The notes: generated from the sequence alone by a model not told the origin. A DNA stretch of 64,000 nt from Nocardioides glacieisoli (GCF_004137245.1 NZ_SDWS01000004.1:124001-188000); one strand, 5' to 3'; positions 35,314 through 43,882 are shown, counted from the first letter of the stretch. Numbers and translations are program-made.

Positions 35314-36774
35314 GTGATCCGTGTCATCCCCCTGCTCCGCCGACGCCGCCCCCGCTGGCTCCAGCTGCGCGTCGTCGCCACCCTCCTGATCGGCCTCGGC
35401 ACTGTCGTGCCGCTCGCGGTCCTCCCCCTCGCCGAGCCGGCGGACGCCGCGTCGACCACCGGCATCCTGGGCTCGAAGATGCGGCCGACGACACGTGCCG
35501 TGCCCCAGAAGACGTCGGTCAACCTCGGCGTGAAGTTCACCTCCCGCCGGGCCGGCCAGGTGACGGCGCTGCAGTTCTACCGCAGCCCACGCCAGACCAA
35601 GTCCTACGTCGCCTCCCTGTGGGACAACGACGGCACGCTCCTGGGGCGGACGAGGTTCCGGGCCTCCGACCGTTCCGGCTGGCAGACCGCGAAGCTGCGG
35701 TCCCCGGTGCGCCTGCTCGAGGGCCGCGTCTACGTCGCGTCCTACCTCGCGTCCCACGGCCAACACGCCGTGAAGCGCGGTGGGTTCGCCCGCAAGCGCA
35801 CCGTCAACGGGTTCACGGTGAACCCGGGCGGAGGGGTGCGGACGCGCAGCAACAAGTCCCGTGCTCCACGCAACTCGGCGGGCGGCGCGAACTTCTTGGT
35901 GGACGTCGTGTTCACGCCCCAGCGCTCGGCTCCGACGGCCACGCCCACCCCCACAACCACGCCGACGCCGATCCCCGGAGGTTGGCCAGGTCCGGACAAC
36001 ACCGGCGTGCCCAACGGCACCACCCTCTCGCCGTACTCCGGGCCGCTCACCGTCACCACCGCAAACACGGTGATCCAGAACGTGGTGGTGAACGGGACGC
36101 TCGAGATCGCAGCGCCCGGCGTACGGATCGTGAACACGCGCGTCAACGGGCACGTGGACCTGCGCGACCCCCGGACCTCCGGGGCGTCGTTCACGATCAC
36201 CGACTCGGAGATCCATGTCGGCGCGACTCTCACCACGGGCCTGTTGCGTGGCAACTTCACCGCGACGCGCATCGAGGTCACGGGTGGCATGCGCTCGATC
36301 TACTGCGAGATCAACTGCGTGGTCGAGGACTCCTGGGTGCACGCGCAGGGCGGCGATCCCGGCGGCAGCACCCACTTCGGTGGCATCCGGATGGGCGAGA
36401 GCACCACGTTGCGTCACAACACCATCACCTGCGAGGCGATGCGCGGACCCGGTACGGGGTGCTCCGCCGGGCTGACCGGCTACGGCGACTTCGGCCCCAT
36501 CCAGAACAACCTCATCGAGCGCAACATCTTCCTCGGTGGTGGTGGCGGCGGATCGACCGTGTGTGCGTACGGCGGCTCGTCGGGTGACGACGGCAGCAAG
36601 CCCTACGGTCATCTGGCCAACAACGTGCGTTTCGTGGGCAACGTGTTCGTCCGGGGCGCATCCGGGACGTGCGGCAACATTCGGGCGGTGAGCGGCTTCG
36701 ATCCGACCCGACCGGGCAATCTCTGGTCCGGCAACACCTGGGACGACGGGACACCGGTCAACTACACCGACTGA
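35314..36774 (+). CDS. Secreted DUF4082-type plus beta-helix protein
   Basis: A 486-residue exported protein. A signal peptide with an Arg-rich start and hydrophobic core ends near DAASTTG (about 48-50). A DUF4082-like domain follows (about 55-200; LGVKFTSRRAGQVTALQFYR and ASLWDNDGTLLGR). A short Thr-Pro linker (about 207-220) comes next. The C-terminal half has repeated short beta-strand motifs (IQNVVVNGTLEI, VRIVNTRVNGHV) typical of right-handed beta-helix proteins that bind or cut polysaccharide. No clear catalytic residues are seen. The GTG at 35314 has AGGAA upstream. It may modify or bind the glycan made by this locus. Confidence 0.82.
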   Translation: MIRVIPLLRRRRPRWLQLRVVATLLIGLGTVVPLAVLPLAEPADAASTTGILGSKMRPTTRAVPQKTSVNLGVKFTSRRAGQVTALQFYRSPRQTKSYVASLWDNDGTLLGRTRFRASDRSGWQTAKLRSPVRLLEGRVYVASYLASHGQHAVKRGGFARKRTVNGFTVNPGGGVRTRSNKSRAPRNSAGGANFLVDVVFTPQRSAPTATPTPTTTPTPIPGGWPGPDNTGVPNGTTLSPYSGPLTVTTANTVIQNVVVNGTLEIAAPGVRIVNTRVNGHVDLRDPRTSGASFTITDSEIHVGATLTTGLLRGNFTATRIEVTGGMRSIYCEINCVVEDSWVHAQGGDPGGSTHFGGIRMGESTTLRHNTITCEAMRGPGTGCSAGLTGYGDFGPIQNNLIERNIFLGGGGGGSTVCAYGGSSGDDGSKPYGHLANNVRFVGNVFVRGASGTCGNIRAVSGFDPTRPGNLWSGNTWDDGTPVNYTD

Positions 36775-36808
36775 GGCGGCGACGGGCGGCGTCACCCTGC
36801 ACGAACAT

Positions 36809-36871
36809 CCCCCATTCTCGGGCCGCGGAGCGCAGCGGCGCGCTTCTACGCTGGCGGCGAGGGAATGGGGG
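36809..36871. repeat. 9-bp inverted repeat around the promoter region of the fusion glycosyltransferase
   Basis: CCCCCATTC (36809-36817) and its complement GAATGGGGG (36863-36871) lie 45 nt apart. The right arm overlaps the presumed ribosome site just before the ATG at 36875, and a TACGCT hexamer lies between the arms (36847-36852). Confidence 0.45.
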
Positions 36872-36874
36872 CCC

Positions 36875-38905
36875 ATGGTCAGCGTCATCATCGCCGCGTA
36901 CGACGAGGCAGTCGTCCTGGGCGCAACACTGGACGCGCTCCGCGCGGATGCTCCCGAAGCCGAGGTGGTGGTCGTCGCCAACGGCTGCCACGACGACACA
37001 GCCGAGGTGGCGAGACGCCGGCCCGGAGTGCGGGTCGTCGAGCTGCCGGACGGCGGCAAGCCGCGCGCCCTCGATGCTGGTGAAGCCGTGGCCACGTCGT
37101 TCCCGAGGATCTACCTCGACGCCGACATGCGGGTGCCGCGCGGAGCGGTGGGCGCGCTCTGCCGAGCGCTCGAGCAGCCCGGGGTGCTCGCGGCCGTGCC
37201 GGCACGCCGCCTCGACGTGGCTGGTCGACCGTGGCCCGTCCGCGCCCACTCACAGGTCCACGAACGACTCCCCCTGTTCCGCGATGCCCTCTTCGGGCGC
37301 GGACTGGTGGCCCTGTCCGAAATCGGCCGGGCGCGCTTCGGCTCCTTTCCCGACATGGTGGCGGACGACCTCTTCCTGGACTCGCTCTTCAGGGCAGAGG
37401 AGAAGGTGCTCGTGGACGACGTGGTGATGACAGTGGCCACGCCGCCGACGACCCGCGAGCTCGTGCGACGGCTCGCCCGGGTCCGACGGGGCTCGGCGGC
37501 CATGCGCAAGGCAGCCACGTCGCTGCAGGCCCACGCCTCCGTGCGGCGTCCGGACCGGTGGTCCTGGCTGCGTGACGTCGTCGCCCGCGACCCGCACCTG
37601 CTGCCCGCCGGTGCGGCGTACGCCACCCTCACCGTGAGCGCCGCGCTGCTGGCCCGCCGCTCACCGGCGGACTCCCTCGCCTGGGGCCGGGTGGCGTCGC
37701 GCGGTCACCGCGGCCGCGTCGGTCTTCTCGGCGTGCAGTACGACACGGCGAACCTGGGGTTGGCGGCGCTGGCCTACTCGTTGACGGCGATCGTCGACTC
37801 CGTCGCCGACGAGGACACCGAGGTCGTCGTCTTCTCGATCAACTCCGAGGAGTCGGTCGCCACCATGCGTCGCTCGCTGGGCACGACCCGTCCCGTGCGC
37901 ACCGTGCCGCTCCGGCACAGGAGCCCGCGCTCCCTGCTGCGAGCGCTGGGCGAGATGAGGCGCTGCGACGTCGTGGTCGACCTGACCGGTGGCGACAGCT
38001 TCTCCGACATCTACGGCGGCAAGCGGTTGCTGCGCAAGCTGCTGCACAAGCAGATGGTGCTTGCGGCGGGCACTCCGCTCGTCCTCGGGCCCCAGACGTA
38101 CGGTCCGCTGCGTCGTCCGGTCTGGCGCCCGTGGTACCGGCACGTGGTCGAGCGTGCAGCCCTCGTCGCCACGCGGGACGGCCTCTCGGCCGAGTTCCTG
38201 TCCACCCTGACGTCCGCGCCCGTGGTCCGGAGCACGGATGTGGCCGTGCTCCTGCCGACGTCGGGCACCGAGCCACGCAGTGGCAGACGTATCGGGCTCA
38301 ACGTGTCGGGGCTGCTCTGGAACGGCGGGTACACCGGATCGAACCAGTTCTCGCTGACTGCCGACTACCGCGCCTGGTGCGACGGAGTGGTCCGGGGGCT
38401 GGTTGCGAACGGGTACGAGGTCCATCTGGTCCCCCACGTGATCGCCCGGGCGACGGCTGACGCCCTCGAGGACGACGTCGCGGCGGCGCAGGCACTCATG
38501 AGGGACCACCCAGGATGCACGCTCGCTCCGACCTTCGACTCGCCGGTCGCGGCCAAGTCGCACATCGCCGGCCTCGACGTGTTCATCGGCTCGCGCATGC
38601 ACGCCACCATTGCCGCGTTCACTGCCGGCGTGCCCACCGTCCCGGTTGCCTACAGCCGCAAGTTCGCCGGGTTCTTCGGGAGCCTCGGCTACGGCGCCCT
38701 GGTCGACCTGACCGACGCAAGCACCGAGGAGGCCGTGGCGCACACGCTGGCCCTGGTCGAGGACCGCGACCGGCTCGCTCAGCTCGCCGTACCCGCCCTC
38801 GGACTCGCCGAGCGTGCGGTCGACGCCTTCGTTGACGCACTCGTCGACGTGCTTCCGGCCACCGTCCGCGAACCGGGCCACGACGTCCCTGTCCCCCGCC
38901 GATGA
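36875..38905 (+). CDS. Fusion of GT2 glycosyltransferase and polysaccharide pyruvyltransferase
   Basis: A 676-residue two-domain protein. Residues 1-235 are a GT-A glycosyltransferase (MVSVIIAAYDEAVVLGATL, ANGCHDDT, and LDADM as the DXD motif at 81-85). A short hydrophobic stretch (about 243-261) joins them. From about 281 the protein is a polysaccharide pyruvyltransferase family domain (VGLLGVQYDTANLGLAAL; VVDLTGGDSFSD; GPQTYGP; HVIARAT; IGSRMHATIAA with the conserved Arg-Met-His). Pyruvate ketals give glycans a negative charge. A fused arrangement would couple sugar addition to pyruvylation, which is my inference. The ATG start is supported by GAGGGAATGGGG just upstream. Confidence 0.9.
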   Translation: MVSVIIAAYDEAVVLGATLDALRADAPEAEVVVVANGCHDDTAEVARRRPGVRVVELPDGGKPRALDAGEAVATSFPRIYLDADMRVPRGAVGALCRALEQPGVLAAVPARRLDVAGRPWPVRAHSQVHERLPLFRDALFGRGLVALSEIGRARFGSFPDMVADDLFLDSLFRAEEKVLVDDVVMTVATPPTTRELVRRLARVRRGSAAMRKAATSLQAHASVRRPDRWSWLRDVVARDPHLLPAGAAYATLTVSAALLARRSPADSLAWGRVASRGHRGRVGLLGVQYDTANLGLAALAYSLTAIVDSVADEDTEVVVFSINSEESVATMRRSLGTTRPVRTVPLRHRSPRSLLRALGEMRRCDVVVDLTGGDSFSDIYGGKRLLRKLLHKQMVLAAGTPLVLGPQTYGPLRRPVWRPWYRHVVERAALVATRDGLSAEFLSTLTSAPVVRSTDVAVLLPTSGTEPRSGRRIGLNVSGLLWNGGYTGSNQFSLTADYRAWCDGVVRGLVANGYEVHLVPHVIARATADALEDDVAAAQALMRDHPGCTLAPTFDSPVAAKSHIAGLDVFIGSRMHATIAAFTAGVPTVPVAYSRKFAGFFGSLGYGALVDLTDASTEEAVAHTLALVEDRDRLAQLAVPALGLAERAVDAFVDALVDVLPATVREPGHDVPVPRR

Positions 38906-38937
38906 GCACGGGACCGGCGCTACCACCTGGAGGATCC

Positions 38938-39870
38938 ATGGAGCTGGGAAGCTCACTGAGACTGCTGCTCCGACAGTGGATCGTCGTCGTCCTCGGCGGA
39001 CTACTGACAGCGGGAGCAGCTGCCTACCTCTACACCTCAACGCCACCGACCTATCGCGCGACGGCCCAGCTGTTGCTCCTGCTGCCGTCGACCGCCGGGG
39101 ACCCGGAGCAGCGGAACAGCGCGTTCCTCTACCTCCCGAACGAGCTCAACATCCTGGCCCGGGTGGTCGCCTCGGTCCCGTCCTCACGCGACTTCGCCGT
39201 GGACCTGGCGGACAGGGGGCTCACCTCGTCCTACGAGGTGGGCGTGGAGCCCACCAGTCCGGTGATCAACGTGGGCGCAGAGGGGGACGACCCGGTCAAC
39301 GTCCTCGCGACACGGGACGGGCTGGTCGAGGCGGTCGGTGACGAGCTCGCGCGGGTGCAGAGGGAGGAGCGGGTGCCGACCGACCAGACAGCGCGCATCC
39401 GCGTCTTCGCCGCCGAGACGACACCGGTCGAGCTGGGCGGCAGCGGACTGCGCGGGGTGATCGCCGTCCTCGCCGCCGGCGGGCTCCTGACGCTGTTGAC
39501 GGCCTTCGCCACGGACTGGCTGGCCGAGGTCCGCCGTCGCCGCCGGGTGACCAGCACATCTCGCACCTCGCCACCACTCACGTCGCCCCCACCCACGTCG
39601 CCTCCTACCACGGCCCCCGTCGCCGCTCGAGCCTCCTCTGGCCCTGTCGACCAGCGTCCAGTTCTTGCGGCGACCTCCCCGGCCCCGAGAAACGGGTCGG
39701 CGCCGGGGAAGCGGCCCCCGGCCAAGGGAGCTCCGCGCAAACGGACACCCAGCAAGAAGGGCTCGCCACGAGCGAGCAAGCAGGCGCCCGCCGAGCGCGA
39801 GCCGGGTGACCGGGCACCGAGCGTGGGTGACGGGGCGTTCGCGTCGGCTCGGGGCGCGGATCGCCCGTGA
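38938..39870 (+). CDS. Wzz/chain-length-determinant-like membrane protein
   Basis: A 310-residue protein with two membrane helices (about 14-34 and 171-190) flanking an extracytoplasmic domain of about 135 residues, the Wzz/capsular-regulator layout (PPTYRATAQLLLLLPS after helix 1 is typical). The cytoplasmic tail from about 195 is long, Pro/Ser/Thr-rich, then very basic (Lys, Arg, Pro), and has no tyrosine kinase domain. It would set polymer length together with the Wzy-like protein that follows. ATG 38938 has GGAGG 5 nt upstream. Its stop overlaps the next gene (GTGA). Confidence 0.85.
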   Translation: MELGSSLRLLLRQWIVVVLGGLLTAGAAAYLYTSTPPTYRATAQLLLLLPSTAGDPEQRNSAFLYLPNELNILARVVASVPSSRDFAVDLADRGLTSSYEVGVEPTSPVINVGAEGDDPVNVLATRDGLVEAVGDELARVQREERVPTDQTARIRVFAAETTPVELGGSGLRGVIAVLAAGGLLTLLTAFATDWLAEVRRRRRVTSTSRTSPPLTSPPPTSPPTTAPVAARASSGPVDQRPVLAATSPAPRNGSAPGKRPPAKGAPRKRTPSKKGSPRASKQAPAEREPGDRAPSVGDGAFASARGADRP

Positions 39871-41285
39871 CCGTCGGTCGTCGGGGCCGCATCCTGCCGG
39901 CGTGGGTGTTCGTCGCCGCGTACGCCGTGCTGCTCCTGTGCGTGCCGACCCGGCTGATCGTCGGCCCGATAGGTGCGCCGGGAACTCCGGCCAACCTGCT
40001 GGCGATCGCGGGTCTCCTCTGGTGGTTGTGCTCCCTCGTCGGCGGCCTCGGACAGGCGCACGGGGCGACGCTCGTGCGCAGCGCCTTCGCGATCTTCGCC
40101 GCCGCCTGCCTGGTGAGCTATGCCTCGGGGCACCTGGGCGGCTGGTCACAGCCCGCCGACATCCACCAGCGCTCGGACCGCCTCTGGGAGCGTGCCGACG
40201 TGCACCAGGTGACCGAGGTCATCGCGAGCGCGTCCGACCGCGGTTTGCTGGCCCTCGCCGGGTGGGCCGGGATCCTCCTCGTCACGGCGGACGGCATCCG
40301 GTCGTGGGAGCAGCTGGACCGGCTGGTGGACTGGATCGTGCACGCAGCGGGTGCCGTCGCAGCGATGGCGGTGGCCCAGTACTTCACCGGCATCAATCTC
40401 GCGGCGTACCTCCACGTCCCCGGCCTGGTCGGCCTGGTCGACTTCGGCAACGCCCTGTCGCGATCCGACCTCAACCGCGTCGTCGCGACCTCGGCCCACC
40501 CGATCGAGCTCGGTGTCGTCATGGCAGCTCTGCTTCCCCTCGCGTCGTACCGCGCCCTGCGCGAACCACGGCGTCCCGGACCCTGGATCCCGGTCGCTCT
40601 GGTCGGGGTGGCAGCGCTCATGTCGGTGTCACGCTCCGCCGTGGTGGTGCTGGGGGTCGCCTCGGTCGTCCTCTTCGTGGGGTGGCCGACGAGGACCAGG
40701 CTCGTCGCCATGGTTGCGGCGGTCCCGCTCGCGCTCGCACTCCGGGTGGCGCTCCCGGGCCTGCTCGGCACCATCCGTTCGCTCTTCACAGGGCTCGCGG
40801 GCGACCCGAGCGTTGCGGGCCGCACGGACGACTACCCCCTGGTCTTCCGCCTGGTCGAGATGCGTCCGCTGACCGGCCAGGGCCTGTTCACCTTCGTCCC
40901 GATGGTCTACCGGACGGTCGACAACCAGCTCCTGATCCTGCTGCTCGAGCTCGGTGTGCTGGGCACGCTCGCCTTCGCCGTCCTCTTCCTCGCGGCCCAG
41001 GTCGCGGCGTGGACGCCGCGTCGTCTCGGCCTGCCGCACCAGCAGTGCCAGCTCGGGTACGCGGTGTCGGCGTCGATGGTGGGGATCGTGGCCAGCTATG
41101 CCACCTTCGACGCCCTGAGCTTTCGGCAGGTGGCCGGCCTCACGTTCCTCTTCTTCGGCCTGGCGGGAGCGGTGCACCATCTCTCGCGCGCCACCGCGCG
41201 CGTCACCGTCGGCGCTTCACCGCCATCGACGTCCGTTGGCGCCACCGGTGCCGACGCGACTCCCCGCCGCGTGCCAGCGACCTGA
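39867..41285 (+). CDS. O-antigen ligase/polymerase-like membrane protein (Wzy/WaaL type)
   Basis: A 472-residue integral membrane protein with about ten to eleven helices. The O-antigen ligase family region is around residues 200-340, including VMAALLPLASYRAL, the short helices with SRSAVVVLGVASVVLFVG, and a large extracytoplasmic loop with RLVEMRPLTGQGLFTFVP. It would polymerise or transfer the glycan outside the membrane. GTG start coupled to the Wzz-like gene. Its last 83 bp overlap the 3' end of the convergent deacetylase gene. Confidence 0.85.
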   Translation: MTVGRRGRILPAWVFVAAYAVLLLCVPTRLIVGPIGAPGTPANLLAIAGLLWWLCSLVGGLGQAHGATLVRSAFAIFAAACLVSYASGHLGGWSQPADIHQRSDRLWERADVHQVTEVIASASDRGLLALAGWAGILLVTADGIRSWEQLDRLVDWIVHAAGAVAAMAVAQYFTGINLAAYLHVPGLVGLVDFGNALSRSDLNRVVATSAHPIELGVVMAALLPLASYRALREPRRPGPWIPVALVGVAALMSVSRSAVVVLGVASVVLFVGWPTRTRLVAMVAAVPLALALRVALPGLLGTIRSLFTGLAGDPSVAGRTDDYPLVFRLVEMRPLTGQGLFTFVPMVYRTVDNQLLILLLELGVLGTLAFAVLFLAAQVAAWTPRRLGLPHQQCQLGYAVSASMVGIVASYATFDALSFRQVAGLTFLFFGLAGAVHHLSRATARVTVGASPPSTSVGATGADATPRRVPAT

Positions 41286-41886
41286 CGCGGGCGGCGTCCC
41301 AGCCCCGGACGTACGACCAGCGAGGCACGATCCAGTCGGTGCCGTCCCAGGTCGTCGCGTCGCTCGTGAGGACGGTCCGGTAGTCCCGCAGGTGCCCCAG
41401 GACGCGACGGTCGTAGCTCCCGAGCGGGACAGCGAAGCTGGTGACGGGCTCACCGCACACCTCGCCCAGCCGCTGCCGGGAGTCCCGGCCGGCACGCACG
41501 AGGTCGGGATCCGACAGCGCCCGCAGGTCCACGTGGTCCCAGCCGTGGCTGCCGATGGACATGCCGCTGCTCCGCAGGTGCTGCACCGCGGACCCGTCCA
41601 CGTAGGCGGGCAGGTCCAGGCGACCCGCGCAGACGTGGAACGTGGCGGTGAGGTCCCGCTCGGCGAGCACCGGCAACGCGTGCTCCACGTCGCTGGAGTT
41701 GCCGTCGTCGAAGGTGATGGCGACCGCGGCTCCCCCAGCGACCTCCACCGCCAGCACGTCGGCGATGCGGTGCCAGTCGTCGAGAGGGCACCAGAAGGGC
41801 ACCTCGTCCGGCGGCACGTGCGCGGGCGGCTCACCGATCCCGTGGAAGTTGACGACCGTCGGGCGCCCGGCCCGCGGGGCGTTCAC
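41203..41886 (-). CDS. Polysaccharide deacetylase family protein
   Basis: A 227-residue NodB-fold (carbohydrate esterase 4) protein. AVAITFDDGNSSD is motif 1 with the catalytic and metal Asp pair. GSHGWDHVDL is motif 2 with the metal His residues. VPLGSYDR is the later motif. No signal peptide is seen, so it may act in the cytoplasm or the exported form may use another start. The GTG at 41886 has GGAGGG 4 nt upstream. It would remove N- or O-acetyl groups from the glycan. Its 3' end overlaps the Wzy-like gene by 83 bp on the other strand, and it is divergent from acpS. Confidence 0.88.
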   Translation of the reverse strand: MNAPRAGRPTVVNFHGIGEPPAHVPPDEVPFWCPLDDWHRIADVLAVEVAGGAAVAITFDDGNSSDVEHALPVLAERDLTATFHVCAGRLDLPAYVDGSAVQHLRSSGMSIGSHGWDHVDLRALSDPDLVRAGRDSRQRLGEVCGEPVTSFAVPLGSYDRRVLGHLRDYRTVLTSDATTWDGTDWIVPRWSYVRGWDAARVRSLARGGESRRHRWRQRTSMAVKRRR

Positions 41887-41915
41887 GCGGCCCTCCGCAC
41901 AGCCGTGCTGCTCGC

Positions 41916-41921
41916 TAGGGT
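41916..41921 (+). promoter_or_regulatory. Leaderless -10 element of acpS
   Basis: TAGGGT, 7 nt before the GTG start of acpS. Confidence 0.5.
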
Positions 41922-41928
41922 GGGGATC

Positions 41929-42309
41929 GTGAGCGTCGTGGGGGTCGGCACGGACGTGCTCGAGGAGGCGCGCATCGCGCGACTCGTCGACTCCGGCGGC
42001 AGCCGCTTCCTGGCCCACTGGTACACCGCCGCCGAGGTCGAGATGTGCTTCACGTCGGCGCGCCCCTCGCGCGTCGCCGCGACCTGCTTCGCCGTGAAGG
42101 AGGCGGCGCTGAAGGCGATCGGGATCTCGTTCCCCGGTCCCCTGATGTGGCGGGAGATCGAGGTCAGCCTCGACGACGCGGGCAGCGTCACCGTCCGGCT
42201 CGCCGGTGATGCGGCCGTCCAGGCGACGCGGTCGGGCGTGGTCCGGCTGCATGCCTCGACGGCCCGGACCGCAGGCTGGCTGGCGGCGGTGGTCGTCGCC
42301 GAAGGGTGA
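41929..42309 (+). CDS. acpS: Holo-[acyl-carrier-protein] synthase
   Basis: A 126-residue phosphopantetheinyl transferase that loads carrier proteins. VGVGTDVLEEARI carries the Mg-binding Asp (residue 9) and CFAVKEAALKAIG carries the KEA motif (Glu58), both as expected for AcpS. The GTG start follows a TAGGGT hexamer by 7 nt. It lies inside the glycan locus, so it is the likely activator of the carrier protein encoded at 24505, though it could equally be the cell's general AcpS. Confidence 0.92.
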   Translation: MSVVGVGTDVLEEARIARLVDSGGSRFLAHWYTAAEVEMCFTSARPSRVAATCFAVKEAALKAIGISFPGPLMWREIEVSLDDAGSVTVRLAGDAAVQATRSGVVRLHASTARTAGWLAAVVVAEG

Positions 42310-42338
42310 CCCCCTGCCCCCATCGTCAGCTGCTGTCG

Positions 42339-43766
42339 CTAGGCGACGGGTGGGAGGGTGGCGGCGGCGATGCTGGAGACGGCGGAGTACTCCTTGACAC
42401 CGTTGGTCGTCCGGTAGGCGCGGATGCTGAGCGTGTAGACGGAGCCGGCCGCCAGCCCGCCGAACTTGTACCCGATGTCGGGGTCCGTGCACGGGGCGTT
42501 CGGGAAGCCGCCGACGTCGCGCCAGTCGGTGAAGGTGCCACCGAGGACCTCGTAGCCGATGTCCGGCTTGCACACGAGGTCAGGGGCTGCGGAGCGCACG
42601 AACCTGATGCTGATCGAGCTGGTCGTGCGGGCCGTCGGGGTGGGCGACATCGCGGCCGGGTTGACGGACCCCGTCGGGGTCCCGGAGCCGCCACCGGCCG
42701 TCGTGTAGTCCAGGCTGCGCGTCGGGGAGTACTCCTTGACGCCGTTGGTGATCCGGTACGCCCTGATGCTGACGGTGTACGTGGTGGCCGGGGCGAGCCC
42801 GGTGAACTTGTAGCCGATGTCGGGATCCGTGCACGGCGCGTTCGGGAAGCCGCCGACGTCGACCCAGCTGGCGGACGATCCGCCGAGGACCTCGTAGCCG
42901 ATGTCGGGCTTGCACACCAGGTCCGGGGCCCCGGAGCGCACGAAGCGGATGCTGAGGGAGGTGGTGGTGACCGCGATCGGGGTGGCGCTCAACGTCGGCG
43001 GGTTGACGCCCTTGGTGACGAACGTCCCGCTCGACACCGCTGAGTACTCCTTGACGCCGTTGGCGATGCGGTACGCCCTGATGCTGAGCACGTAGCTCGT
43101 GTTCACGGCCAGCCCACTGAACTTGTAGCCCGGGTCCGGGTCGTCGCAGGGCGCGTTCGGGAAGCCGCCGACGTCGCGCCAGGTCGTGAAGGTCCCACCG
43201 AGGACCTCGTAGCCGATGTCCGGCTTGCACACGCGGTCCGGTGCGGGCGACCGGAGGAACCGGACGCTGATCGTGCTCGTCGTCGCGGCCGTCGGTGTGG
43301 CATACATCGACGGCGCGTCGGGTGCACCCGCACCGGGCGCCGGGGGCGACGTACCGGTCGTCGTGGCGGTCATCTGGGACGCACCGGAGTACTCCTTGAC
43401 GCCGTCGGTGATCCGGTAGGCGCGGACGCTGAAGGTGTACACAGTGCCCGCGGCGAGGCCGTTGAACTTGTAGCCCGGGTCGGGGTCGTCGCAGGGCGCG
43501 TTCGGGAAGCCGCCGACGTCGCGCCAGTCCGCGAACGTGCCGCCGAGGACCTCGTAGCCGATGTCCGGCTTGCACACGCGGTCCGGTGCGGGCGACCGGA
43601 GGAACCGGACGCTGATCGTGCTCGTCGTCACGGCTGTCGGCGTCGCGTACATCGACGGCGCAGCAGGCGCCGCGGCCACGGCGGCGCCCGCGGACGCCGC
43701 CAGCATCGCCACCGTCACCCCCATCGTCGCCAACGCGGCTCCCCACCGGCGTCCAGCAGTCCTCAT
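42339..43766 (-). CDS. Secreted protein with four fibronectin-III-like repeats
   Basis: A 475-residue exported protein: signal peptide about 1-33, then four repeats of roughly 105-115 residues. Each contains a VCKPDIGYEVLGG segment, a VGGFPNAPC segment, a GYKF strand and an IRAYR...GVKEYS strand near its end, the pattern of a fibronectin-III-like fold with a probable disulfide between the two cysteines of each repeat. Short Thr/Gly/Pro linkers separate them. No catalytic site or sorting signal is seen. It may bind glycan or other surface molecules. It is divergent from the methyltransferase gene, sharing an intergenic region with a TCCCC/GGGGA dyad. Confidence 0.88.
   Translation of the reverse strand: MRTAGRRWGAALATMGVTVAMLAASAGAAVAAAPAAPSMYATPTAVTTSTISVRFLRSPAPDRVCKPDIGYEVLGGTFADWRDVGGFPNAPCDDPDPGYKFNGLAAGTVYTFSVRAYRITDGVKEYSGASQMTATTTGTSPPAPGAGAPDAPSMYATPTAATTSTISVRFLRSPAPDRVCKPDIGYEVLGGTFTTWRDVGGFPNAPCDDPDPGYKFSGLAVNTSYVLSIRAYRIANGVKEYSAVSSGTFVTKGVNPPTLSATPIAVTTTSLSIRFVRSGAPDLVCKPDIGYEVLGGSSASWVDVGGFPNAPCTDPDIGYKFTGLAPATTYTVSIRAYRITNGVKEYSPTRSLDYTTAGGGSGTPTGSVNPAAMSPTPTARTTSSISIRFVRSAAPDLVCKPDIGYEVLGGTFTDWRDVGGFPNAPCTDPDIGYKFGGLAAGSVYTLSIRAYRTTNGVKEYSAVSSIAAATLPPVA
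42345..43663 (-). repeat. Four direct repeats inside the secreted-protein gene
   Basis: The core GAGGACCTCGTAGCCGATGT (plus-strand reading) recurs near 42543, 42883, 43200 and 43543, giving periods of about 340, 317 and 343 bp. The two repeats nearest the 5' end of the gene share about 85 consecutive identical bases (around 43200-43283 and 43543-43628). Confidence 0.85.
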
Positions 43767-43882
43767 GTCCCCATCGCCTTCCCACTGTGCACAGCAATTC
43801 GAAGCCCACTGGCCACTCATCTCGGTGGGGTGTCGCGATCGTGGCACCACCCACCCGCACGGCCCGTCCGCGTGGCGGCAAC

